DNA from: Chitinophaga oryziterrae
Lineage (GTDB): Bacteria > Bacteroidota > Bacteroidia > Chitinophagales > Chitinophagaceae
Direction: 5' to 3'
Length of the DNA stretch: 64,000 bases
NCBI RefSeq assembly: GCF_009758125.1
Contig: NZ_WRXO01000009.1
Coordinates: 124,001 to 188,000 of the forward strand
Under the pieces are notes generated by a model that did not search any database, was not told where the DNA came from, and worked only from the letters and a program-made list of their open reading frames with translations. The position numbers and the translations under genes were made by a program. This document shows positions 16,509 to 25,272 of this stretch, in pieces (the first letter of the stretch is position 1; each line of letters starts with the position of its first letter).

Positions 16509-17519
16509 TTAATCAACAATGAAAGGATAATCCGCCTGGGTATACACATCTTTCAGCAGTTCATCGTCAGAAGGCCAAGGGGACTCTTCCGCGAAATCTA
16601 CGCAATGATCTACCTGTTGTTTTACCTTTTCATTGATAGCTTCAATTTCCTGTTCTGTCGCCCATTTATTCTTCTGTATCGTCTTCAGTACCTGGTTGAT
16701 CGGATCTTTTTCCTTGTAATCTTCCACTTCTTCCTTCGTACGGTACTTGGCAGGATCACTCATAGAGTGACCACGGTAACGGTAAGTCTTGATTTCCAGT
16801 AAGGTAGGACCTTCGCCTGCTCTCGCACGTTTAACAGCCCTGTCAACACCTTCATGTACCGCTTCAGCGCTCATACCGTCGATTGTATCGCTCGGCATAT
16901 CGTAAGCGTTACTTAATTTATAGATGTCAAGTACGTTGGAAGTACGTTCTACTGAAGTACCCATCGCGTACATGTTGTTCTCACATATAAATATTACCGG
17001 CAGTTTCCACAGCATAGCCATGTTAAATGTCTCATGCAGCATACCCTGACGGGCAGCACCATCGCCGAAGAAGCAAAGCGCCACGTTATCTGTGCCTTTG
17101 TACTGCTCAGCAAACGCCAAACCTGCACCGGTACCGATCTGTGCGCCTACAATACCATGACCGCCAAAGAAGTTATGCTCCAGAGAGAAAAAGTGCATAC
17201 TACCACCCTTACCCTTGGAACATCCCGTAGCTTTACCGTACAGCTCTGCCATACAAGCATCAGGAGACATTCCCTTTGCAATGGCCAGCGCATGATCACG
17301 GTAGGCTGTGATGAATTTATCTTCAGGTTTTGTTGCTGTCATTGCCCCCGCTGCTATCGCTTCCTGTCCAATGTACAGGTGGCAAAAACCACGGATCTTC
17401 TGCATTCCATACAATTGGCCGGCTTTTTCTTCAAAGCGGCGCAGCAAGAGCATCAATTCATACCAGTATAAATACGTCTCTTTGGTGAATTTCGTCTTTA
17501 CGTCTGTTTTTGTAGCCAC
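16509..17519 (-). CDS. pdhA: Pyruvate dehydrogenase E1 component, alpha subunit
   Basis: 336 residues. It forms the thiamine-diphosphate enzyme with PdhB and decarboxylates pyruvate for acetyl-CoA production. Motifs: HLYIGQEAIAAGA, FGGHGIVGAQ, the ThDP motif GDGAARQG...ENNMYAMGT, and RYRGHSMSDPAKYRTKEEVE, the phosphorylation-loop region. Length is normal for a separate alpha subunit. pdhB and the E2 gene are not adjacent, so the complex is encoded at dispersed loci. A good promoter lies just upstream and a terminator just downstream. Confidence 0.95.
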   Translation of the reverse strand: MATKTDVKTKFTKETYLYWYELMLLLRRFEEKAGQLYGMQKIRGFCHLYIGQEAIAAGAMTATKPEDKFITAYRDHALAIAKGMSPDACMAELYGKATGCSKGKGGSMHFFSLEHNFFGGHGIVGAQIGTGAGLAFAEQYKGTDNVALCFFGDGAARQGMLHETFNMAMLWKLPVIFICENNMYAMGTSVERTSNVLDIYKLSNAYDMPSDTIDGMSAEAVHEGVDRAVKRARAGEGPTLLEIKTYRYRGHSMSDPAKYRTKEEVEDYKEKDPINQVLKTIQKNKWATEQEIEAINEKVKQQVDHCVDFAEESPWPSDDELLKDVYTQADYPFIVD

Positions 17520-17537
17520 TGTTTCTTAATTTGTCCG

Positions 17538-17568
17538 CAAATATAACAGGAAAATCCTAAAAACTAAA
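17538..17568 (-). promoter_or_regulatory. pdhA promoter
   Basis: TTTA (17565-17568), 19 bases, then TATATTTG (17538-17545), all on the minus strand. One mismatch to TTTG-N19-TAnnTTTG. Confidence 0.7.
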
Positions 17569-17613
17569 TACTTTGCAACTTTGCAACATTAGCAGACCAC
17601 TATTATATGTAAC

Positions 17614-17638
17614 AAAAGGCCATCAGAGCCGGCCTTTT
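17614..17638. other. GC-rich hairpin between pdhA and recF
   Basis: AAAAGGCC (17614-17621) pairs with GGCCTTTT (17631-17638). It looks like a terminator but sits between divergent genes, where no known transcript ends. It may block antisense readthrough or mark a short unannotated transcript. Confidence 0.4.
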
Positions 17639-17702
17639 CCTATATTATGCCTGTTCGCAATATGCTTATTTTTAATTCATAACTGCTAATCCGTACGATA
17701 AT

Positions 17703-18785
17703 TTGCTGTTGCTCAGAAAGATATCACTTGTCCAGTTCAAAAATTACACCGGGGAAACCTTCGGATTCAACAAACGTATCGTAGGCATTACCGGACGCAA
17801 CGGCTCCGGTAAAACAAACCTGCTCGATGCCATATATTACCTCTGCTTCACCAAAAGCTACTTTACCAGCAGTGAAGCCCAGAACACCCAGTACCTCACC
17901 AATGGCTTCCGCCTGGATGGTATCCTGGACAAAGACGACCATGAAAACAGGATCGTATGCACCCTCAAAGACGGTAAAAAGGATATTGCCCTTAATGATG
18001 AACACTACGAACGCTTCTCCCAGCATATCGGCAAATTCCCGGCTGTAATGATCGCCCCGGACGATGCCGAGATCATCCTTGGCGGCAGCGAAGAACGCCG
18101 CAAATGGCTGGATGCGCTGCTATGCCAGCTCCACCCCGGTTATCTCGAACATTTAATTACCTATCAGAAAATATTACAGCAACGAAACAGTCTGCTCAAA
18201 ACCATCGCGTCCCAGGGGCATAGTCAGGATGCTCTCCTCGATGTATTTGATGAACAGTTGATCCGGCACGGTACTCCTGTATTCGAATGGCGCCGCTCTT
18301 TCCTGCCCGCATTTATTCAACAGGTGCAAAAACTTTACGACTACCTGGCGGGTCATCATGAAGTAGTGAGTATCCAGTATCAGTGTAGCCTGCACGAACA
18401 ATCTTTTGCGCAACTGTTAAAAGCCAACCGCTATAAAGATCATATGATGCAAAGAACGACCGGCGGTATCCACCGGGATGATCTTTTATTTCTCTTAGAT
18501 GATCATGCTATGAAGTCAAGCGCGTCGCAGGGACAACGTAAAAGTTTTCTCTTTGCATTGAAACTGGCACAGTATGAAGTGATTAAAGAATATAAAAAGT
18601 TCCCACCCTTGCTGTTGCTGGATGATGTATTCGAAAAGCTGGACCAGGACAGGGTTTCAAGGCTCATAAACCTTGTAAGTGGCCCTGTATACGGACAAGT
18701 ATTCATTACAGATACACATGCGGTAAGATTACTGGATGCTTTTAAAGAAAATCTTGAGAGTTTTCAATTGGTGGAGATGAGGTAG
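17703..18785 (+). CDS. recF: DNA repair protein RecF
   Basis: 360 residues, normal for RecF. An SMC-like ATPase that helps load RecA on gapped DNA with RecO and RecR. Walker A is GRNGSGKT at residues 31-38, the ABC signature is SQGQRKSF, and Walker B is LLLLDDVFEKLD. The start is TTG, giving the usual beginning (LLRKISLVQFKNYTGETF). A DciA-like gene follows after 24 bases, the common Bacteroidota arrangement, and the two are probably co-transcribed. Confidence 0.95.
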   Translation: MLLLRKISLVQFKNYTGETFGFNKRIVGITGRNGSGKTNLLDAIYYLCFTKSYFTSSEAQNTQYLTNGFRLDGILDKDDHENRIVCTLKDGKKDIALNDEHYERFSQHIGKFPAVMIAPDDAEIILGGSEERRKWLDALLCQLHPGYLEHLITYQKILQQRNSLLKTIASQGHSQDALLDVFDEQLIRHGTPVFEWRRSFLPAFIQQVQKLYDYLAGHHEVVSIQYQCSLHEQSFAQLLKANRYKDHMMQRTTGGIHRDDLLFLLDDHAMKSSASQGQRKSFLFALKLAQYEVIKEYKKFPPLLLLDDVFEKLDQDRVSRLINLVSGPVYGQVFITDTHAVRLLDAFKENLESFQLVEMR

Positions 18786-18809
18786 TCAGGGATTCCGTAT
18801 CTTTACGGC

Positions 18810-19097
18810 ATGCGACACGGAATTACATCAATGGGAGACGCTCTGAAAGAATTCATGGATAAGAGCAGGATGAAACCACGGCTTACGGAAGTAAGAATTC
18901 AGGAGAACTGGGAACAAATGATGGGTAAAACTATTTCGCGTTATACAGAAAATATTCAGTTGATAGATGGTAAATTAATGATCACTACCACTGTGGCCCC
19001 CCTCAAACAGGAATTAAACTATTCCAAAGATAAAATCATCAAACTGGTGAATGAAATGCTGGGCGAAAGAGTAGTCCGCGAAGTCATTATCCGTTAA
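18810..19097 (+). CDS. DUF721 / DciA-like protein
   Basis: 95 residues. It matches the DUF721 domain (VRIQENWEQMMGKTISRYTENIQLIDGKLMI), which includes DciA, the ancestral loader or regulator of the DnaB replicative helicase. The neighbourhood with recF supports a replication/repair role. The functional equivalence to DciA is inference because only the short KH-like domain is present. The start could equally be the ATG at 18831, seven codons in, which lines up better with short family members. Confidence 0.82.
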   Translation: MRHGITSMGDALKEFMDKSRMKPRLTEVRIQENWEQMMGKTISRYTENIQLIDGKLMITTTVAPLKQELNYSKDKIIKLVNEMLGERVVREVIIR

Positions 19098-19103
19098 CGG
19101 CAA

Positions 19104-19131
19104 AAACATTAGCAGCTTTTGCTAATGTTCT
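19104..19131 (+). terminator. Hairpin after the DciA-like gene
   Basis: AACATTAGCA (19105-19114) pairs with TGCTAATGTT (19120-19129). The stem is AT-rich and lacks a T-tract, so terminator activity is uncertain. Confidence 0.4.
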
Positions 19132-19139
19132 CACCTCCT

Positions 19140-19658
19140 TTAATTCTTTGCTAATTGCCGGACCAGCTGATTGATATCCGATATCTTCAGACTTGTTCGT
19201 AAATCCAGGATCACAAAGTCATGTGCATCCTGTACCAGCACTATCAGGTCCCCTACATTATCATCATTCCCCTTGTTCAGTAAATGAACAATACTCCCTT
19301 CATGCCTTACTTCTACTAACGGTTCGAATTTATATCTGTCTATCAGCCGTTGTTTCAATCTTTGTATGGAAGCTGTTTCTACAGTAGAATCAGGACCGGT
19401 ACCGGAGATGGCGTACAATTTCATCCGGTGTACATTGGAAACCAGGTGCTTAAATGGTATCCCGTCTTCTTCCATCAGTTTGGCAGGGATAAACAGGTTG
19501 GCAAACTTCATCGTTAAACGTCCCAATCCTATTTTGAATGTCTCTGCATGCTGTCCGCGTTTATGTTCATGATAAAATTGACGCAGACATCTTTTTTGTC
19601 CCATTGCCGGACCCGCTGCCAGAAAAAACAGTACTAAAATGATTGAACAGTATCTCAT
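19140..19658 (-). CDS. DUF4252 protein, copy 2
   Basis: 172 residues with a signal peptide ending near AMGQ. The mature part follows the DUF4252 pattern: a helix-rich stretch, then GTGPDSTVETASIQRLKQRLID, then NVGDLIVLVQDAHDFVILDL. Bacteroidota DUF4252 proteins are secreted or outer-membrane-associated and of unknown function, and are often encoded next to an ECF sigma factor, as here. It overlaps the stop of the neighbouring DUF4252 gene by four bases. It is the more diverged of the two copies. Confidence 0.78.
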   Translation of the reverse strand: MRYCSIILVLFFLAAGPAMGQKRCLRQFYHEHKRGQHAETFKIGLGRLTMKFANLFIPAKLMEEDGIPFKHLVSNVHRMKLYAISGTGPDSTVETASIQRLKQRLIDRYKFEPLVEVRHEGSIVHLLNKGNDDNVGDLIVLVQDAHDFVILDLRTSLKISDINQLVRQLAKN

Positions 19659-20170
19659 TTCTTTAATTTTTTCAGCTTGTCAAATCCCTGTATATCCATT
19701 CCTCCTGCTATTTCACTGATCTCTGCCAGATCGATATCTCCTACCAGGCTCATAGCCATAAATTCTTCCGCACTACCTATCAGCATAATCAACTCCGCAA
19801 TATTTCCCTTTGCGTTTTCTTTTACCAGGAAACGCAGGTCCTGTTTTCCATCACGTATCGTCATCAGCTCTTCATAATCTTTCGTAAGCAGAGAAGTAGC
19901 TTCTTTAAATAAACCGGTACCGTTGGAATTTTCTTTTGCAAGGATCTTCAGTCCCTTGATCTTCTTAATGACTTTCATAAAATTCTGACCGTCCTCACTG
20001 TTAATATCCAGCTTTGTAAACATGCTGAACATCTTCGGTGTAACACTGATCAGTGTAAAGGATTGATCGTTTTCATACTTAGAGAAAAAACGATCAATCG
20101 TACTCCCCTGCTGGGCAAAGAGCGGCGTACCGGCAATCACCAGTAACAACGCAAGTAACAAGCGTTTCAT
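19655..20170 (-). CDS. DUF4252 protein, copy 1
   Basis: 171 residues with a clean signal peptide (MKRLLLALLLVIAGTPLFAQ). It has the DUF4252 features: SVTPKMFSMFTKLD, KIKGLKILAKENSNG, and an LRFLVKENAKGNIAELIMLIGSAEEFMAMSLVGDIDL end. It is encoded between the anti-sigma-like gene and a second DUF4252 gene, probably one transcript. Its function is unknown. Conserved synteny with the sigma/anti-sigma pair suggests it is part of that regulon or of its sensing arm. Confidence 0.85.
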   Translation of the reverse strand: MKRLLLALLLVIAGTPLFAQQGSTIDRFFSKYENDQSFTLISVTPKMFSMFTKLDINSEDGQNFMKVIKKIKGLKILAKENSNGTGLFKEATSLLTKDYEELMTIRDGKQDLRFLVKENAKGNIAELIMLIGSAEEFMAMSLVGDIDLAEISEIAGGMDIQGFDKLKKLKK

Positions 20171-20208
20171 GTTCTTAGTTTTATTATTAGATTTTAGAAT
20201 GGCCGTTG

Positions 20209-20691
20209 TTAATCAGCTTTGATCTTTTCCGTTGCCTCATTGAAATAAGACAACTTCTGCACTTTCGTAGTGCCCTTATTCAGGTTCTTCGCCAGTAGCT
20301 GCAATGCTTTCTGCGTCACTGCAAATGCTTTCTGCGGATCATCATAAGTATCCTTCTGTGCCAGCACCATATCCATACGATGCTGCTTCAACTGGAATTG
20401 CCTTCCTGCATATCCCAACCCTACCGCTATCAGGAATATAGCCGCATACTTCATCCAGTGGTCCAGCGAACGCATTTTTATGACCGGTGGTAATTCCAGT
20501 TCCGGTAAAACCGGCAGCTCCCTGTTTGCTTCTTCTGTGAAATACCGGAACATGGGCTGCGCTTCCAGCAGATCTGCCGGCAGATCGGAATGGTCCACAG
20601 CAAAGAAACTGCGTAACAATACCTCATCTTCCAGGGAAGATTCACCCTCCCAGTACCGTTCCAGTAACTCTCTGACCTTATTGTACTCCAT
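20209..20691 (-). CDS. Probable anti-sigma protein of the DUF4252 cassette
   Basis: 160 residues from the ATG at 20691 (MEYNKVRELLERYWEGESSLEDE). The N-terminus, with LLERYWEGESSLEDEVLLRSFF, is the typical opening of Bacteroidota anti-sigma-like proteins. One membrane helix (YAAIFLIAVGLGYAGRQF) follows at about 90-107, and a basic periplasmic tail completes it. There is no zinc finger. It overlaps the sigma gene stop by about 14 bases, or 20 if the ATG at 20697 is used. The open frame continues to 20736, but that part overlaps the sigma gene and is unlikely to be used. Confidence 0.72.
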   Translation of the reverse strand: MEYNKVRELLERYWEGESSLEDEVLLRSFFAVDHSDLPADLLEAQPMFRYFTEEANRELPVLPELELPPVIKMRSLDHWMKYAAIFLIAVGLGYAGRQFQLKQHRMDMVLAQKDTYDDPQKAFAVTQKALQLLAKNLNKGTTKVQKLSYFNEATEKIKAD

Positions 20692-21196
20692 ACACATGCA
20701 GTTTTTGTAATTTTTCACGTACCGCCTTTCTTGCACGGTGCAGGTTCACTTTTACTTCACTCAATTCTATCACCAGGATCTCTGCTATCTCCTGGTAACT
20801 GTATCCGTCAATATCACGTAATTGTATAATAGTACGGTATTTTTCCGGTAGCTCCGCAATCGTCGTATGCACACGGTTCATTACGTCCTGACGTTCAGTG
20901 GCCATATGAGGACTGGGCTGATGCTCCGCTGCCACTTCTCCTGCCCTGTCCAGGTCCTCCGAACGCCGGTATTTTCTCGACTTCATACGGTCCAGCGACA
21001 AATTACGCACAATCCGCATACACCAGGCTTCCATATTCTCCAGTTCCGCCATCCGCTCCTGCTGTTGCCATACTTTCATCATTACATCCTGTGTGATATC
21101 ATGGGCATCTTCTTCGTTACCCAACAGGTGGTAAGCGAAGCGATAAAGCTTTTGCCTGATGGGTACTACCTGGGAAAGGAACCTTGATAACGACAT
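20678..21196 (-). CDS. ECF RNA polymerase sigma-70 factor
   Basis: 172 residues with strong region 2 (FAYHLLGNEEDAHDITQDVMMKVWQ, then MRIVRNLSLDRMKSRKYRR) and region 4 (IAELPEKYRTIIQLRDIDGYSYQEIAEILVIELSEVKVNLHRARKAVRE). It would transcribe a small regulon and is co-encoded with its presumed anti-sigma factor and two DUF4252 proteins. The cassette order sigma, anti-sigma, DUF4252, DUF4252 is shared by many Bacteroidota. Confidence 0.92.
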   Translation of the reverse strand: MSLSRFLSQVVPIRQKLYRFAYHLLGNEEDAHDITQDVMMKVWQQQERMAELENMEAWCMRIVRNLSLDRMKSRKYRRSEDLDRAGEVAAEHQPSPHMATERQDVMNRVHTTIAELPEKYRTIIQLRDIDGYSYQEIAEILVIELSEVKVNLHRARKAVREKLQKLHVYGVQ

Positions 21197-21280
21197 ATTA
21201 CTTACAGGACATTTATACAGGGAAGACGACCCATTACCTGCTTTGTTACAAAAAAAGGGAAATTTTTTCTGAGAGGATGA

Positions 21281-22333
21281 TCAGAGCCTGATACGCGGAT
21301 CTACGATCGTATACAACAAATCTGCCAGCAGGTTGATAATCACAAAGATACCCGCCGTAAACAATACAGATCCCATCAGCACGGGGAAGTCAAATTTTTC
21401 CAGGGCATCCACCGTCACCTTGCCTATACCCTTCCAGCCAAAAATATATTCTACAAAAAAAGCGCCTGCCAGCAACTCTGCAAACCAGCCTGTAATGGCC
21501 GTAATAACAGGGTTCAGGGCATTCCGCAGGGCATGTCTGAATATCACTGCCCCCCGGGGCAGTCCCTTCGCATACGCTGTGCGGATATAATCCTGGTGCA
21601 ATACGTCCAGCATAGCGCTGCGCGTAAGCTGCACAATAATGGCCAATGGCCTTATACCCAATGTAATAGCAGGTAAAATAAGATTAGAGAGGTTGAGGGT
21701 ACGACCTGCAAAAGCATCCGTTTCAAACAGGCTGCCGGTCATGTGCAGCCCCGTATAATCACTTAATACAAAGCCAAACAGATAGGCCAGCACAATACCC
21801 ATAAAAAAAGAAGGGGCAGAAATACCTACCACACTGGCAAAAACAGCGCCTGTATCCATCCAGGTATTTTGCTTCACGGCCGATAATACCCCTAACGCGA
21901 TACCCGCTACCGTGGCAAACAGCATAGCGGCTATTGCCAGCGCCAGCGTACCGGGAAGCGCTTCTGTCAATATTTCCCACACATCCTTTTTCCCCTGATA
22001 GGAACGGCGCAGATAAGGCGTCTTCAGCACTATGATCTTATCCGTCCCCACATGTAACAACGTAAAATAATGCAATGTGCCTTCTGCCTCCTGTTTTGTA
22101 TGTACACTCACCGGCGAAAGGTCATTCAGGTATAATAAAAACTGTAAGGGAACAGGTTTATCCAGATGCAGCTCCCTGCGTACATTCTCCAGGGAGGTGA
22201 CGTCGGCCCGTTGTCCCAGTGTTAAACGTGCCGGATCTCCGGGCAATACGTTAAACAGGAAAAACACCAGCATCACCACCCCCAGTAAAACGAGTAACCC
22301 ATAACTGAGTTTACGCAGCAGGAATCTGAACAT
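21281..22333 (-). CDS. DppB-type ABC transporter permease
   Basis: 350 residues, an inner-membrane permease of the dipeptide/oligopeptide (DppB/OppB) family. Features are the opening MFRFLLRKLSYGLLVLLGVVML, FNVLPGDPARLTLGQRAD, and the EAA-type coupling loop DYIRTAYAKGLPRGAVIFRHALRNAL. A Bacteroidota-style extra periplasmic stretch of about 60 residues lies after the first helix. No DppC, ATPase or binding protein gene adjoins, so the rest of the transporter must be elsewhere. It starts three bases after the BT_3928 gene ends. Confidence 0.88.
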   Translation of the reverse strand: MFRFLLRKLSYGLLVLLGVVMLVFFLFNVLPGDPARLTLGQRADVTSLENVRRELHLDKPVPLQFLLYLNDLSPVSVHTKQEAEGTLHYFTLLHVGTDKIIVLKTPYLRRSYQGKKDVWEILTEALPGTLALAIAAMLFATVAGIALGVLSAVKQNTWMDTGAVFASVVGISAPSFFMGIVLAYLFGFVLSDYTGLHMTGSLFETDAFAGRTLNLSNLILPAITLGIRPLAIIVQLTRSAMLDVLHQDYIRTAYAKGLPRGAVIFRHALRNALNPVITAITGWFAELLAGAFFVEYIFGWKGIGKVTVDALEKFDFPVLMGSVLFTAGIFVIINLLADLLYTIVDPRIRL

Positions 22334-22336
22334 ATC

Positions 22337-23425
22337 TTATGGTATATCATTGTAATGCCACTTGCCCTTAATAGTACCTTTCTCCAGTAATATCAGGCAG
22401 GGATTGCTTCTTCCGGCCGTTTTGATGGCCGTACCATCCATTTGCACAAAAGGGAACTGTAAGCCATGTTCTTTGGAGAAAGCTGCAATATCTTCCTTGG
22501 AAGAGGCAGTCACCCCATATATATAGATCTTTCCTTCTTTAAATTGCTGTTGTAACGCCTGCATCTTCTTGTCCCAGCCTCTGCCCGCTTTATTTACATT
22601 CTGCACCAGGAACAGGTACACCGGCTGCGCTTCAGACAATATAGCCTGCGTCTGGTTCACCCCGTCCATATCCGTCAGAATAAAGTCCTTCACAGGTGGT
22701 TCTCCACTGCCTTCCTTTATCAGCTTGTCCTTACGGTCTACAAATACCCAGGTACTGTCTGACCATGGATAATTATCCGCGGTAAACTCTTTCTCTTTAC
22801 CATCTTTCTTGTATATCAGCACTGTTTCAAATACATCCGGAGTAGCGCCCGCTGGCAGTTTCATTTTCTCAGGAATATTATTCCCTACTTTATAACCCAG
22901 GCAATCCACAATAGGCAGATGCTCCAGCGTATACCATTGTAATCCCAGGGCACCTGCCAGGGAGGCTATCATCAATGCATTGGAGGATTTATCCCCCCAT
23001 AACGGCTGTATGCGTTTACGGTAGATGAAAATCACCAGTATCATTACGAACAACGCCACATCTTTCCAGAAGGTTTCTGTTGCGGATAATTTGATACAGT
23101 CGCCAAAACAACCACATTCCCGGATCGTTCCGCTGAACAGCGCATAAGCTGTGAGAAAAGTAAATAAACTGATCAGTAATAATAACAATACAGAAAATAT
23201 CCGCATCCGGTATCCCAGCAGCACGGCTACACCGGCCACTATTTCAAATGTATTCATGGTAACTGAATACACCAGCGAAAAGGGCGACAGAAATGTCAGA
23301 TGCAACACTTCAAAAAACTCGTCCATTTTGTAACTGAGGCCCAGCGGATCATTCGCCTTTATCAGACCCGAAAATATAAACAATACACCGACGAGAATTC
23401 TTAATAGGTTTAGGAGCAATTTCAT
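22337..23425 (-). CDS. BT_3928 family protein: MauE/DoxX-like membrane domain plus thioredoxin-like domain
   Basis: 362 residues. The first ~140 form four membrane helices of the MauE/DoxX type (LLRILVGVLFIFSGLIKANDPLGL at the start), and a pair of cysteines (RECGCFGDC) follows the third helix. The C-terminal ~170 residues resemble a thioredoxin-like fold (VYLFLVQNVNKAGRGW, IYGVTASSKEDIAAF). The family is conserved in Bacteroidota near folP and cdaA, as here (divergent). A role in periplasmic redox is plausible but unproven. Confidence 0.8.
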   Translation of the reverse strand: MKLLLNLLRILVGVLFIFSGLIKANDPLGLSYKMDEFFEVLHLTFLSPFSLVYSVTMNTFEIVAGVAVLLGYRMRIFSVLLLLLISLFTFLTAYALFSGTIRECGCFGDCIKLSATETFWKDVALFVMILVIFIYRKRIQPLWGDKSSNALMIASLAGALGLQWYTLEHLPIVDCLGYKVGNNIPEKMKLPAGATPDVFETVLIYKKDGKEKEFTADNYPWSDSTWVFVDRKDKLIKEGSGEPPVKDFILTDMDGVNQTQAILSEAQPVYLFLVQNVNKAGRGWDKKMQALQQQFKEGKIYIYGVTASSKEDIAAFSKEHGLQFPFVQMDGTAIKTAGRSNPCLILLEKGTIKGKWHYNDIP

Positions 23426-23478
23426 GGATAACCTTTTTAGCGCATTAATATACTTACCGGTACATCAACACATTATTC

Positions 23479-23486
23479 TATTTTTG
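23479..23486 (+). promoter_or_regulatory. -7 box ahead of folP
   Basis: TATTTTTG, a full TAnnTTTG match, 36 bases before the folP start. No TTTG at the expected -33 position. Confidence 0.55.
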
Positions 23487-23521
23487 TCTGGCAAAATAAT
23501 CAATAAAAAGCAAACGGATAA

Positions 23522-24364
23522 ATGGAAAGGAAGAATGGTACGATCAACTGCCGCGGTACAGCACTGGACCTGACAACACCCGTGATTATGGGCATCATCA
23601 ACATTACAGATGATTCCTTTTATGCCGGCGGCCGCTCTCAACACCTGGACCAGGTGCTGGAAAAGGCTGCGCTACACCTCAGGGAGGGCGCACATATACT
23701 GGATATAGGCGCGCAGAGCACCCGCCCGGGTGCAGTGGACGTAGGGGCGCAGGTGGAACTGGAAAGACTCCTCCCCGCTGTAGAAACACTGGTAAAATAC
23801 TATCCGCAGGTCATCATCTCCATTGATACCTACTACGCTGCCGTAGCAGAACAGACCATAAAAGCAGGCGCTGCCATCATCAACGATATCAGTGCGGGAG
23901 ATATGGACCCCGGTATGCTGGCTACCGCAGCCAAACTACAGGTGCCTTACATCGCCATGCACATGCAGGGGACTCCGGACAAAATGCAGCAAAACCCTCA
24001 GTATACAGAGGTGGTACAGGATGTACTGGATTACTTTATCCATAAAAAAGCACAATGCCTCGCAGCTGGTATTAACGACGTCATCATTGATCCGGGCTTT
24101 GGCTTTGGCAAAACCATTGCCCATAATTATGCCCTGCTGAAAAAACTGTCTGTTTTTCATATGCTCGACTGCCCCCTGCTGGTTGGCATCTCCCGCAAAT
24201 CCATGATTTATAAATTACTGGACAGCACTCCTGTTGATGTGCTCAACGGTACCACAGTGTTAAATACGCTCGCATTACAACAGGGTGCTGCTATACTAAG
24301 GGTACACGATGTAAAGGCCGCTGCTGAGGTTATCAGGATAACAGAGTATATGCAAAAGGTTTAG
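23522..24364 (+). CDS. folP: Dihydropteroate synthase
   Basis: 280-residue TIM-barrel enzyme joining p-aminobenzoate to the pterin pyrophosphate in folate synthesis; it is the target of sulfonamides. Motifs: MGIINITDDSFYAGGR (pterin loop), DIGAQSTRPGA, IINDISAG, and IDPGFGFGKT. Nothing in the motifs suggests a resistant variant. It is followed after 31 bases by cdaA, with which it probably shares a transcript. Confidence 0.96.
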   Translation: MERKNGTINCRGTALDLTTPVIMGIINITDDSFYAGGRSQHLDQVLEKAALHLREGAHILDIGAQSTRPGAVDVGAQVELERLLPAVETLVKYYPQVIISIDTYYAAVAEQTIKAGAAIINDISAGDMDPGMLATAAKLQVPYIAMHMQGTPDKMQQNPQYTEVVQDVLDYFIHKKAQCLAAGINDVIIDPGFGFGKTIAHNYALLKKLSVFHMLDCPLLVGISRKSMIYKLLDSTPVDVLNGTTVLNTLALQQGAAILRVHDVKAAAEVIRITEYMQKV

Positions 24365-24395
24365 TATTCATTGTAATTAGCTATTTTTACTATCT

Positions 24396-25202
24396 ATGCA
24401 GGAATTCTTTCATTTATACGGTTATCGTTTCAATTGGCTCAATACACTGGACCTCACGATCGTTATTATATTGGTGATACAATTGTACCGCCTGTTAAAA
24501 GGCAGCCTTGCCTTTAATATTTTCGTTGGGTTACTGATGATATACCTGGTGTACTTCCTCGTAGAGAGGCTGCGTATGCCTATTCTCACCACTATTTTAC
24601 AGAGTTTCATCAATGTTGGATTAATCGCTATTATCATCATCTTCCAGCCGGAAATACGTAAGTTTCTGCTGGTGCTGGGTAAAAAAGCGCCACTGAGTAA
24701 AGACAGTTTTTTCACCAAACTCTTTCTCCCGGATAAATTTAAAAGTTATAAGGAAGAAGAGAATATTATCAACGAGGTAATCACTGCCGTAGGGCGCATG
24801 GCAGGCTCCCGCACAGGTGCCTTAATAGTGGTCGCCAATACCTACCGTGTGAAGTTTGATACCGCTTCCAGCATCCTGCTGGATAGTAATATCAATGCAA
24901 AACTGCTCGAAAGTATTTTTGCAAAAGCCAGTCCTTTACATGATGGCGCTTTAATCATTGTAGGTAATAAGATACTGGCTGCCAAAGTAATATTACCGGT
25001 ATCAGAAAATCCAGACCTCCCTCATCGCATAGGATTGCGTCATCGCTCTGCTGTAGGTATTACAGAGCACAGTGATAACATTGCGCTCATTGTATCTGAA
25101 GAGAGAGGTACGATTTCATATGCACAGGACGGGAAACTCGTACAGGATATATCACTGGAAGAACTGAAAGTGAAAATGTACGAAGTGTTAGTAGATGGAT
25201 GA
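24396..25202 (+). CDS. cdaA: Diadenylate cyclase CdaA
   Basis: 268 residues. Three membrane helices (about 18-35, 37-57, 66-84) precede a DisA_N diadenylate cyclase domain. The catalytic DGA motif is at 183-185 (LHDGALIIVG) and the RHR motif at 215-217 (IGLRHRSAVG). It makes the second messenger c-di-AMP, which controls osmotic and cell-wall balance. In Firmicutes cdaA is followed by its regulator cdaR and glmM; here neither is adjacent, and folP precedes it instead. Confidence 0.95.
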   Translation: MQEFFHLYGYRFNWLNTLDLTIVIILVIQLYRLLKGSLAFNIFVGLLMIYLVYFLVERLRMPILTTILQSFINVGLIAIIIIFQPEIRKFLLVLGKKAPLSKDSFFTKLFLPDKFKSYKEEENIINEVITAVGRMAGSRTGALIVVANTYRVKFDTASSILLDSNINAKLLESIFAKASPLHDGALIIVGNKILAAKVILPVSENPDLPHRIGLRHRSAVGITEHSDNIALIVSEERGTISYAQDGKLVQDISLEELKVKMYEVLVDG

Positions 25203-25215
25203 TGATCATACATAC

Positions 25216-25253
25216 AAAAAGCCCCCCCGGAATAATTCCAGGGGGGCTTTTTT
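25216..25253. terminator. Bidirectional terminator, cdaA / FKBP
   Basis: A very GC-rich stem, GCCCCCC paired with GGGGGGC plus an inner GGAA/TTCC pair, flanked by AAAAA and TTTTT. It serves two converging genes. Confidence 0.9.
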
Positions 25254-25272
25254 ATAGTTATAAGATGATCTC

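Noticed and set aside
17614..17638. recF leader hairpin as a riboswitch
   Set aside because: Only a short simple stem; no conserved riboswitch core was recognised.
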